From positions 1 to 64,000 of the forward strand of contig JAFISE010000093.1 of assembly GCA_022560025.1 (NCBI GenBank): 64,000 nt of DNA. Reading direction: 5' to 3'. Under the pieces are notes generated by a model that searched no databases, had not been told where the DNA came from, and was given only the letters and a program-made list of their open reading frames with translations. The translations under genes were made by a program, and so were the position numbers. Shown here one piece after another: positions 23,101-33,028 of the stretch. The stretch comes from Stagonosporopsis chrysanthemi (taxonomy: Eukaryota > Ascomycota > Dothideomycetes > Pleosporales > Didymellaceae). Within the stretch, counting starts at the first letter, position 1. Each line of letters starts with the position of its first letter.

Positions 23101-23654
23101 ATGGTATCGTTGCTCTGGTCTGTCGTGATGTGCTCGTCCGCGCGGCGGTGGGAGCTCGTGTTCTCCGGCTTGCGTTGGTGCTTTGGCTGTCGAATCTGGA
23201 GCTCGTGTTCTTCAGTATCGACATGGCCCGTGTGGGTTCAGACAGAGCTCGTGTTCTCTGGCATGTGAAGATGGAGGGGGGTCTATGGTTTACGTGCTCT
23301 GCTACGTCAGGTAAGTACATGCTCCGGGTGTTTTTGAACGCTAACACCATCTTTCGGCTTGTGTTTGTTGTAGGAACGAACATGCAGGTGTTCATGTTGT
23401 TTGAGAGAGAAGATTGGTCGTGGAGTCGAAAGTACATAGCGAATCACAAGACGACGTGTTATTTTATTATACAACTATATTGCATGCGTATGTGGTACTC
23501 TCTGCGTGCCTCGCCACATGTGTGTACTGTGCAGACAAGTGCATTGTTGAAATGGGCTATGCACCGTCTGCAGTACCAGAATGGATGTCGAGGTGTGGCA
23601 TGGTCACTGAAGCATGCGGACGGTTGGCTGTGGTTGCACGCGGCTCGAAGCTAG
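14111..23654 (+). CDS. Giant secreted Leu/Pro/Thr-repeat protein with C-terminal WSC domains
   Basis: Signal peptide at the start (hydrophobic MSLVLSIVNFADA, likely cut before LPAP). Then about 2,600 residues of low-complexity repeats: (1) LPTTAANAVPSVNLGLPSLN-type units of about 24 aa (14270-15160); (2) degenerate SVNxGLP/LNLPSLDLNLPTLNP units (15160-16330); (3) a leucine-rich zone with LPLSDILGLPTG-type units (16330-17800); (4) many copies of a module LPLPTDLPQLSELLSNLPLP-GF-TLPT (17800-21460). A Pro/Gly linker is followed by three WSC-like cysteine modules: 21873-22160 (FGCFTS...CIDRC...CLCSS), 22211-22460 (GGCFFGNDF...) and 22627-22940 (NGGCFSADTF...CYCSN). Predicted role, by inference: cell-wall or extracellular adhesin/carbohydrate-binding protein. 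The frame before the N gap (14555-14652) and after it differ, so the gap length is not exact. The frame stays open to 23654, but from 22995 (donor GTACGT) it looks intronic; a donor/acceptor pair at 23311/23373 suggests small terminal exons. The true C-terminus is unresolved. Confidence 0.8.
14270..15160 (+). repeat. 72-bp (24-aa) tandem repeat block in the giant gene
   Basis: Nearly identical units encoding LPTT-A/T-ANAVPSVNLGLP then SLNLNPV, with a longer variant that adds SANPGLPSVN. Neighbouring copies are almost identical at DNA level, which indicates recent expansion or homogenisation and explains the assembly gap within the block. Confidence 0.85.
14555..14652. other. Assembly gap (98 N)
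   Basis: 98 unknown bases within near-identical 72-bp repeats. The left flank reads in one frame and the right flank in another, so for an intact gene the real length must be congruent to 1 modulo 3 (98 is congruent to 2). Confidence 0.98.
17800..21460 (+). repeat. LPLPTDLPQLSELLSNLPLP-type coding repeat array
   Basis: Roughly twenty or more diverged copies of a module combining PTDLPQLSELLSNLPLPTGF and TLPTDLPLPTDLAQLSDLL, with variable GLPELTLP/GLPALPGF spacers. Copies at 20000-21300 are closer to one another than to those at 17800-18900. Amphipathic QLSELLSNL segments alternate with Pro-Thr turns. Confidence 0.8.
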
Positions 23655-23701
23655 ACAGATGCAGCGACGCGTTCCTGGCGGCGATTGGGCCCTGGGACGG
23701 T

Positions 23702-23810
23702 TTGACGTGGTTTGACTGGTTTGACTGGTTTGACTGGTTTGACTGGTTTGACTGGTTTGACTGGTTTGACTGGTTTGACTGGTTTGACTGGTTTGACTGG
23801 TTTGACGTGG
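23702..23810 (+). repeat. 9-bp minisatellite (TTTGACTGG)
   Basis: Ten exact tandem copies of TTTGACTGG (23711-23800), flanked on each side by the variant TTTGACGTGG. One frame would encode (FDW)n, but no gene model supports translation. It lies between the WSC-repeat gene and the coiled-coil gene. Confidence 0.95.
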
Positions 23811-23884
23811 TATGACGCTGCGTGTCGTGGCCGGTACCAGACAGCGGCGCGAGGACCCTGAAGGCCAAAACCGGAAAGCAGCAC

Positions 23885-23888
<4 letters not shown>

Positions 23889-23919
<31 letters not shown>

Positions 23920-23920
23920 C
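23889..23920 (+). repeat. (CGA)n trinucleotide microsatellite
   Basis: About ten CGA/ACG units about 100 nt upstream of the coiled-coil gene start, probably in its 5' leader. Confidence 0.85.
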
Positions 23921-24023
23921 AGCGCACGCTGCAGGCCGCAGGCTCCCCATTGCAGTGCCAGCGGACCCGTGTTCACTAGCACCACACGGCGCCGGCGCAC
24001 CCCCGACCGCCAGCGGCCCCAGC

Positions 24024-27000
24024 ATGGCTGCGGAGGGATCGAGCACCCCCGGTGACGCTCCGACGCGCGACAAAGCTGCTGCGAGCAGTACGCGCTCCTC
24101 CAGCAACCCGCGCACCCCGCTGCCCGCGCCGTCGTCGCCGTCGTCGGTCCTCCGCCGCAAGATGGCCTCGAGTGCGCCGAAGAAGGACCCTGTCCCGCCC
24201 CGGCGGCCTGCTGCTGCGAGCGGCACTGCGACTGCGACTGCGACAGCCACGGCGGGCGCTCGCCGGCCAACTGCTGCATCGGCGTCAACAAACACAACCA
24301 CGCGCCCGCCCGGCAGCGCGCCCAAGGCCCTCGCCAGCTCCACCGCGCGCCTCGCTGGCACCGGCTCCAGCCTGAACAAGCCGCCGACGCGCGCCCCTGT
24401 CGGCACAGCAGCAGCCAGACGCACCGCGCTGGGGACCAAGACGGGGCAGCCCGATGGCGAGCCCGAGCCGGCCACGGCGGCGTCTGCTGCTGAGGAGAAC
24501 AGGAAGCCTGCCGCGCGCAGGACCATAGGAGGCGCAGCCACGGCAGCCACGGCAGCCACGGCAGGCAGGGCCACGCCTGCGGAGAGGCGGTCGACCATCG
24601 CCCCGTCGACGACTGCAGCAGCAAAGCGGCCCTCGATCGCCTCCCGGTCCAGCGCTGAGCACACGCCGACGACGACCACCACCACCCGAGCCACGCCGCG
24701 CGCCTCCCTCGCAGCTTCGACTTCAACCCCGGCCCCCAAGCCCGCCGCTTCTCGTCTGTCCGTCACCACGCGCACCCCGCAGCACATCATCCCCAAGGCG
24801 CCCGTCTCCATCATCACGCCAAAGACGCCCGTCGCGCACGCGAAGAAGCTCTCCATCAATTCTGTGTCCTCGCCCACCAAAGGCGCCACGGACGCCCTCG
24901 CGTATGTTGCTGCGCATCTCTACCCCGCCCGTTGACGTTGCTAACCCCTGCTCCAGCTACAGCCCTATCGACGTTCCCCCGAGAAGCTATGGCCCACTCA
25001 AGGACAAAGCTGCGTCCGATGCCGAAGTCGAAGTCAGGAAGACCATCCCCTTCGGCCCCCTCAAGGACAGCCTGCCCAAAGTAGGCGAGGAGGACAGACG
25101 GCCCGGCACCGCTCCCAGTGGGCCTGCGCAGGTCGATGACGAGAGCAACCGCCGCAGCCTGGCCGTCATGCAGGATTTTTTCAAGGAGACCAGCCTGCGC
25201 GAGAAGCTCCAGGACCAGTGTGACGACCTGCACCAGCAAGTCGATCGACTGCAGTCCACCAATACGAAGCTGCGCAAGCAACTCGTCGACGCCCAGAGCG
25301 CCATCACCGACAAGGACAAGGAGGTCGCCGGCGCGGGTGCCAATGCCACCGGCTGGGACGAGAACAAGCACAAGACCATCGTCAATGGCATGGAGAAGAA
25401 GTTTGCCCTCGAGACAAAGCTGCTGGAAGAGCAGAAGCAGAAACTGCGTGAGGAGAAGCGAGTCGCGCAAGAGAAGGAGGCTGCCGAGTCTGCCAAAGCT
25501 GCCGAGCTACAGCAAGTCCTCAATGACCTTAACGTGGAGCTCGAACGCCAAGGCCGCGAGTGGGATGCCGAGAAGCTGCAGCTGGTTGAGCAGGGCGCAA
25601 AGATTGAGGCGCTCAACAAGGACATCACTACCCTGAAAGAGGAACGGGATATTCTTCTGGCCGACCTAGCCACTGCCAACGACACTCTGGAGAGCCTGCA
25701 GACAAAGGTAACAGACCTGGAGCAGAGCCACGCCGACGAGGTCAACGACCGAGACGAGAAGATCGATTCGCTGACCAAGACCGTCGACGAACTGCGGTCA
25801 GAAGTCACTGCTGCCAAACAACGACACACCGATGCGTCGGACGAAGCGAAGCGATCGCTGGAGACCAAGTCGTCAGAGACGACGAAGCTGGTGGAGGAGC
25901 TGCAGGCGAAGGTGGCCTCCTTGCAGCAACAGCACACGGATGAGCTTCGCCAGAAAGACGACGCCATCAACTCGCACGCCCAGGCCGAAAAGGAGCTGCG
26001 CGATGATCTTGCCAAGCTGCAGCAGCGCGCAGACCAAACCACAGCCGATCTCGAAAGTGAACGCGCTGCGCACAGCGAAGACCTCAAGGCCAGGATTGCC
26101 GAGCTGCAAGAGCGCAGCCAGCACGAATTGAGTTCCAAAGAGGCTGATATTAGCGGCCACCTCAAGTCCATTGAGGACCTCCAGGGACAGATTACCTCAC
26201 TGCAACAGGGAGAGACAGACGGCGCCAGAATGTCGCAGGAGCTTACTCAACAGATCCAGGCCCTGAAGACTGCACACGAAGAGGCGCTCAAGCTTAAGAC
26301 TGAGCAGAATGAGGATCTTGTGCAGCGACTGGAGACCGTCAATGACCAAATCAGCTCTGATGCTGCTGAGATCCAGCAACTGAAGGAGGAGGCCGACAGC
26401 CTGCGAAAGACTGTCGAGGCACTTGAAGAAACATCCAAACAAGACAACACCTCACATGCCACTGCCCTCGACAACTTGCAAAAGGAACTCAGCGATGTAA
26501 AGAAGAAAGCAGACACAGCCAAGTCCGATATTGAAGCTGCCAAGCACAGGCACAGACAGGATCTCCGTGTTCTCGGGGAGGATCACGATGCCGAGATCGA
26601 TTCATTGCGCGCCGATTTGGAGGGAGATGCGAAAAAGCGCCTCGACAAACTTCAAGCCGAGTACGACGCCCTTGTCGCCGAGAAGAATGCCACTCTTGAA
26701 GGCCACGAGAAGAGCCTTGCGGACAGAGCCAAAGAGCTAGAGGAGGCGCAGAAAGAAATCAGCACGCTGAAACAGAGCTCAGGTTCCACATCGCAAGGTC
26801 TCGAGGAAGCAGTCGCGAAGCATCAACAAGTGCTCGAGGAGAAGACTGCCTTGGCAGAGGCTCACTCCACGGCACAAAAACAGGTTGCTGATCTGGAAGC
26901 CGAGGTTGAGGCTCTGGCTAAGGAGAATGCCTTGATTGCAGATCTGCAGGCTCGCGTAGATGCAATGACGGAAGACAAGCAAGCTGCCAATGAGGCTCTT

Positions 27001-29236
27001 GCGGCCTCGGAAGAGTCATTCACCAAGCTCAAGGCTGACATCGACAGTCTGACCGAAGAGAAGCAATCTTTGGTAGACGAACGGGCCAAGTCTGAGCAGA
27101 CCCTCGAACAGGTTCGAAACGAGCTGCAAGCAGTAGTCAAGGATAAGCAGGATATTGCGGACAAGCACACTGACTTGGAAAAGACTGTCACAGACCTCAA
27201 GGCTCAACACTCCTCGCTCCTAGAGGAGAAATCTGCAATGGAAGAAACACATGCACGCACGATGGAGGCTCTGAAGCAGGAATCTGACAACGCCACGAAA
27301 CAAAGCTTGAGCGATCTACAATCCAAGTACGATGCTCTTGTTGAAGAGAAGAACAACATTGAGACATCGCACGCGAGCGAGCGAGAAGACATCCAAACAA
27401 GATGTGGTACCCTTGTCAAGCAGCTCGCGGACGCCGAGAGCAAGCTCGAAGAGAGCACGACGGCACAGGAGACGGCAAAGAAAGCCCAAGCCGAAGCGCT
27501 TCAGATAGCGCTGGATTCACAACGCCAGGAGATCGAGCAGAAATACGTGGCGCTTCTCGAAGAAGTTCAGGCTGATTGCACTAAGCTGGAGCAAAACATG
27601 GACTCCGTTCACTCAGAGAAACAATCGGCACTCGACGAGTTGCAGGCTCAAGTCGACAGTTTGAAACATGAACTTGCAGAGAAGGAGGAGCTCGATTCGG
27701 CTGGTCTGGCTGAGGTTAGCAAGCGGTATGAAATGCTGCTCGATGAGCAGTCTGCGGCCGACAAGAAAGTACATGAGGCTGTGGTGGAAGAGCTCACGAA
27801 CGCATTGCGCGAAGAGCATGCTGAACTCGAAGACCTCCGAAGTGCGCTGGCATTAAAGGAGACGACTGACTCGGCTGGCCTGGCCGAGGTGACGGAAAAG
27901 TACGAAGCTCTCTTGGCTGAGCAGTCTGCCGCCGACAAACGAGACCATGAGGCCGAGCTGGCTCTGCTTAAAAACTCTGCGGATACCGATCTCAACGAGA
28001 CAAAGGAACGATATGAGGCGCTCTTGGCAGAGAAGGACTCCCTCAAGGATGAGCTCGAACGCGCAAGGGACGAAGCACATGGCGAGGTTGAGAAGCTGCG
28101 GCGCGAATTGGAGACCGAAAAACAGTCTGGAGCCGCTGAGGCTACTGAAGCTAACAAAAGACACGCTGCCCTTCTTGCCGAGAAGACCGCTACCGAAGAA
28201 GCGCATGAGAATACTCTATCGACCTTGAAGCAAACACACGAAAATGAGCTGGAGCAGGCCATAGCAGAGCTTCAATCACAGAATCGCGCACTGCAGGACA
28301 CTTTCACAAGACTAGACGATGAGCATCAGCAGACTCTCGCTCAGCTGAAGAAGGATCTCGAAGCTGATCACTCTTCTGATGCGGATGCACTTCGGCAACA
28401 GCTACAACGTGCTCAGAAGGAGCACACAGATGCTACCGATCAACTGGTCAAAGCACATGAAAGTGCCATATCCGAGCTCATGCTTGGCATGCAGAACAGT
28501 GCAGCAGATGCTGTCCAGCAGTTGCAGCAGAAGCATGACACTCTCGAGGCGCAGGTGGAGGCCCTGAAAGCTGAGCATACGAGCGAGATCGAGGCCCTCG
28601 AACGCAACAATGCAAAGCAGCAAGACCTGTACAACGACCTGCATGCTCGTTTCGACAAGGTGATGGTCGAGCTCGAGTCGTCTACCGAGGACGTAAGGCG
28701 TCTACAAGACACGATTGAAGCCATCGAGGCCGAACGAGATCGCGCCTACAGAGCTGCTGCCGAGGCTGAGGATCGTATTGAGACCTTAAAGGGCGAGGTC
28801 GTCAGGAAGCATCTCGCCCGCGTCGAGCCCTTGCAGAAAGAAAACACCGCTCTGCTGGACAAAATCGACCGCCTTCAGGACATGCTCGCAGCTGGCGACA
28901 GAATCGCCCGCGCAGCTGCTAGTCTGGGAGAGAAGCGAGAGATGACTACCTTGGCAGAAGAAGAGTCCGGCGAGGAGCAGGACAGCGCAGCATCAGGCGC
29001 TTCGGCACCGCGTGCCGCTCCTCTCCTCAACGGCGCTGCCAAGGATGTCGTCGGTACTGTGAGTCTTCCCCCCCTTCACATCAACCCCCCCGAAACTCGC
29101 TCGCTCGGGACACAAGCTAACGGAGCCCCAGCAGTTGGCCGCCATGCAAGAGACACTGTCACAGCTTAGCGCGCTGAACAACGACGCGATTGCCGAAAGC
29201 GAACGCACCGCCCAGCGACTCATACAGCGGGACTAG
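24024..29236 (+). CDS. Long coiled-coil protein (1694 aa)
   Basis: Three exons: 24024-24901, 24957-29058 and 29132-29236; introns of 55 nt (GTATGT...CTCCAG) and 73 nt (GTGAGT...CCCCAG). The frame is consistent throughout. The first ~290 residues are basic, Ala/Ser/Thr/Pro-rich and disordered (RPSIASRSS, KAPVSIITPKTP). A short SPIDVPPRSYGPLKDK segment follows, then about 1,300 residues of almost continuous heptad-rich coiled coil with degenerate repeats such as KYDALVEEKN, KYEALLAEQSAADK and RYEALLAEKDS. The C-terminus is an acidic linker and a short helix (QLSALNNDAIAE). The layout resembles fungal proteins loosely named 'M protein repeat protein', and cytoskeletal, Golgi-tether or spindle-pole coiled coils in general; no globular domain decides between them. 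ATG 24024 is chosen over the in-frame ATG 23955 because the intervening codons look like leader. The basic tail plus coiled coil could suit microtubule association (inference). Confidence 0.85.
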
Positions 29237-30250
29237 AACTTCCAGCTCTGGTGGGACATGATGGTCTGGGGAGGTTAGGAGAGCGAGCGCAGTGTGCCAT
29301 GATTGCAATGCATCGCACGCACGGCAAGCGCCATTCCGAGTGTTGCTGGGCTGGGCTCTCTGAGGCTTTGTGTTGTTATTTCTACAAGTGAGTGTGTAGG
29401 GAGAGAGAGTGTGTGTGTGTGACTGTGCATATTCTAGGAGCGATAAAAGGCTGCGTATACCCACTCAAATGCAATTTTCGGCCTCAAGGCCTGGTTCCCT
29501 AACTCCCCGTGACCACCTGCCAGCCTTGTTCGTGATGCGTTCGTTCCACGCGCAGATTCCGCCGCCGGCCTCCGACAGTGGGGGGGGGGGGGCTGAGAGC
29601 CGAGGACTAGGCAAACGTTTACGTTCATCCCATCACGCTACGTCATTCGCCCCGAGACGTCTTTCCACCCACTTACCCACCCACTCACTCGGTATGGCTT
29701 GATAAACATATCCTAGGTATGTTCATGGGTATGCGATCTCGCGCTGTAAATCCGGAAGAGGATGCGGATCTGGGTATCGCCGCCCGGCTTCTGGGGGGTT
29801 GCTGGCAGGGCAGGGGTAGACGAGACATGTTGAAGCCATCGGCTCGCTGATCAATCCTGTCGCGTGGGCGCATCCACGCGCATCGTTTGCTTGATTGCAT
29901 GGCGCGTCGCCGGTGTCCTGAATAGGTAAGAGGTGGGTAACTTGTTGCACAGAGCAGCCCACCCTATTGTGATGCCCCTGCTACACAATGAGGCTGAACA
30001 ACCGCTTCGAGGACACCACCGCGACGACCCAGATGCTCACCCGCCTGTCATTGGGCGCGCACACACAGATGTAGGCAGAAGCCGCTCGCAGGGTGTCAAC
30101 ACCTGCCTGGACAACCCCTGCATGTGGCTGCTGAGCGGCATGTATGTACTCATTCAAAGCCGAGGCCCGCGCAGAACTGCTACACACTGGCAACCTTCCT
30201 CACCTTCTTCTCTCCTCCCCACCCCCCAAAAAGGCCCCCTCCTGGCGACC
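29237..30250. other. Intergenic region with possible 5' exon of the next gene
   Basis: Contains (GA)n/(GT)n microsatellites about 29400-29421 and a 13-G run at 29580-29592. From 29933 the reading frame of the downstream membrane-protein gene is already open, and a GTATGT donor occurs near 30141, so an additional upstream exon is possible. No other gene seen. Confidence 0.5.
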
Positions 30251-32995
30251 ATGGGCAGCATCAGCTTCAAACAGTGCGCGGCCACGTACCGCGCCAACAC
30301 GACGCTGCAATCCCTCTGGGGCTGGAACGGCACCATGATCGGCCTCGCGCGCAACCCCAGCACGCAGATCTCGCGCGCCGGCTGCCTGCACGTCTGCGGC
30401 AACGGCAACGACTACTATCCCTGGGCCGACGTGTCGCAGACAATCACCACGTGGATCCTGCCCGTCGTCGGCACGCTGCTGCAGGCGCCCTTTGAGAGCA
30501 ACGCCGCGAAGCGCACGGTGCTCGCCATCACGAGATGGGTCGGGTCGCCCATTGCGTCGCTCAGCTATGTGCTGTGGAACATCAAGGTGTCGGCCAAGGC
30601 GGCGTTGATGGTCGATATGGCGGTCCCGTATCAGCTGACGCCGGGGCTGGAGTCGGATTTTGGGAGTATGCGCGATTCGATGTATTTGCTGCTGGCGATG
30701 AATCAGTATACGCTGAAGGATGAGGTGGTGTCGAGTTCCAAGGAGGCAGAGGGGTTGCTGCGCATTGTGCTGTTTAGTAAGGATTTGAGGCTGACGGATA
30801 CGAAGAAGACGTTGAGGGTTATGAGGCGCATTTTGGCGAGGGAGATACGGGAGATGCGGAGGCGAGGCGCGGTGCCGGGTAAGAGATGTGAAAGATGTGC
30901 CGGATCAGCTGGTAGAAAAAACTGACAAGATGAACTAGTCTTTGTGTCGACCATGTGGTTCCTCTTCGCATTCGCCCTCTCCATCCAAGCCGCGTTTGGC
31001 GATCTCGGGCAGAACACCACCGCGCACGATCTGGCGCTTGGTTGTCTTCTAGCCTGGTTTCCGATACTCATCATGGGCTCGATAGTAGACCGCAATCCCA
31101 TCGCATCCGAAGCCATACGAAAAAAGCTCAACACGCTCGTCGACCACGTACGCCATGCCCTGCGCGATCCCCAGCATCAAGCAGACTTCATTAATTCCTT
31201 CCGAGACCAGCCCAACTTCGAAGAGCTGAAGAGAGAGGTGGGCCACCTCGCAACGCTCTCCGTGGGCGAAGACATGAAAAACTTCTTCCAGGAGTTTGCG
31301 GGCCAGGCGCGCGTGCGCTGGCACTACGGCGCCGCGCATCCCATCCTCTCCGACATTGAAAACTGCTACATCGCAGCCAAAGGGCGCAACTGGCTCGCCG
31401 ACGAGTCGGAAGCGCGCGCCAGCCTCGTCACGGGCCGCAGCAACGACGAGGGCCTCGTGTGGTTCGACGTCCGCGAGTTCTGGCAGATCGCCAGCGCCGT
31501 CATCATCGTCGGGGGCAGCTGCGGCGGCGCGTTCGTGCTCAGCTTCTTCACGCCGACGGTCGGCCTCGGGTGTCGCAGCGGCGGCTACACGATTTTCTTC
31601 TGCGTGGCGCTGGGCCTGTTGGTCATGGAGATGACGGTCTGGCTGGTGCTTTCGCCGTACAAGATTGAGAAGTGGCCGTGGATCGCGAGGGCCGAGGGCA
31701 GGTTCAACAGCAGCGCGACTATCCATGATTGGGGCAATGGGGCACAGGAGAGCTGGGTGAAGCTGAAGAGACGGGCGTCGAGCTTTTTGTTGAACGCGGA
31801 GAATTTGATCATCAAGGCTATGGTTCGCACCACGTTGCTTATTCCTTGGAAGGATAAGCACACCGTCAAGGTCACGGTTGAGGACCATCTGGAGGACCTT
31901 GCGAGGCGGCGCCGTAATATGGGTTCGCAGAGACAGTGGGAGGTCTTCTTCTTCCGACCCGTGGAGATCTTCAACACGGTTTGGCTTGTGTATATTGTGC
32001 TGGCGCAAGTGTTTGGCTGGTACGTACGAGACGGTGGCAATAACAGAGCGCTTGCACTGTACGATACCGAGAGGGCTGACACTTGAAACAGGTACAAAAA
32101 CTGCTATTGCGTCACCAGTACTTGGGGCGGCGGCGGAGGCTACCTTGACTTCAGCGTGCAGGACACTTCCAACAGCCGATGGGTCCTGTATTACTGGGCT
32201 TCAGGGACTACGCTCACAGCCACTGTGATGTTCCTCTCCATGTTCTACATCACAGTGGAATGGTGCCAGCAATCTTTCTTATCGACGGAGGACTACGACG
32301 ATGCCATGCAGGGTCTAAGGATGACCAGGTCTTACCGACAGTATACGTACTTTATCCGTGTCACGTCACGATTCATCGCGCGATACTCCCTGGATCCACT
32401 GGAATGGCTAGCGTACAAGATCGGTCTGATCAAGACGACTCAAAAGACCATATTCTGGACCAAGAAGCACACGTGGGAGCCGATCGTGCGGACGAGGCTG
32501 ATGATGCCCGCATTTGAGTTGACGGATCTCTCAGACGGACCATCCAATGGTCCTCAGATGCAGGAAACACCAGCACTGGCACACTCCCTGTTCCCGCCAA
32601 CCATACCCAGGGGCCGCCGGCGCACCGAAAGTGATACCTCTTTTGAGGCTCAGTCGTCACGACAAGTAGACCCTCACAGCAGGATCAGCGATGATTCGTA
32701 TTCGCCACTGATCCAGCGTCCGTCGGAGGCTCATCATGCAGCTCAGCACGCGGACACGTCAATAAGTGATCAGAATCGCTTCAGTACGGACAGCGGCGGC
32801 ATACCTATATCTGTAGAGGAGCAGGCTCCATTTGTGAGTTGGCTGGGCCTCAATACAGCCTTGCAGCCTCGGCATAGCTATAAAAGGGCCAACTCAGATC
32901 CCGGCAGCCCACCTCCGGACTTGCCCCAGCCAAATCTAGACCCACTGGGCATTCGTATAGACGAGACAGACTTGGAACGAGGTGTACTACGGTAA
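30251..32995 (+). CDS. Multi-pass fungal membrane protein of unknown function
   Basis: Three exons end at 30878, 32019 and 32995; introns 30879-30938 (60 nt) and 32020-32091 (72 nt, GTACGT...AACAG) restore frame exactly (AVP|VFVSTMWF and FGW|YKNCYC). The N-terminal part is soluble, with a cysteine-containing segment (GCLHVCGNGNDYYPWADVSQ). Hydrophobic segments follow: MWFLFAFALSIQAAF, CLLAWFPILIMGSIV, ASAVIIVGGSCGGAFVLSFF, IFFCVALGLLVMEMTVWLVL, a segment around NTVWLVYIVLAQVFGW and TLTATVMFLSMFYITVEW. The C-terminal ~170 residues are polar, Ser/Pro-rich and likely cytosolic. I do not recognise a named family. Start 30251 is the conservative choice; the frame is open back to 29933, and part of that stretch may be intron. 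Its stop lies 33 nt from the stop of the convergent fucosidase gene. Confidence 0.75.
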
Positions 32996-33028
32996 ACGAC
33001 GCCTGTTCGTTCCAACTCAAGTACCCTA

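Noticed and set aside
23702..23810. CRISPR-like array
   Set aside because: Units are contiguous 9-mers without spacers, in a fungal genome; it is a minisatellite.
23557..24889. Large minus-strand frames opposite the start of the coiled-coil gene
   Set aside because: GC-rich shadow of the Ala/Pro-rich head; includes translation of the minisatellite (NQS repeats) and has no domain.
24987..26171. Serine-rich minus-strand frame of about 390 codons
   Set aside because: Antisense of Glu/Lys-rich coiled-coil codons, a common artefact.
29933..30250. N-terminal extension of the membrane protein
   Set aside because: The frame is open but the translated stretch looks like leader and intron (GTATGT near 30141, then a pyrimidine/A-rich stretch); not enough evidence to choose an exon, so the start at 30251 was kept.
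31049..32008. Minus-strand frame opposite the membrane-protein gene
   Set aside because: The plus strand has consistent splicing and membrane segments; the minus frame is low-complexity and domain-free.
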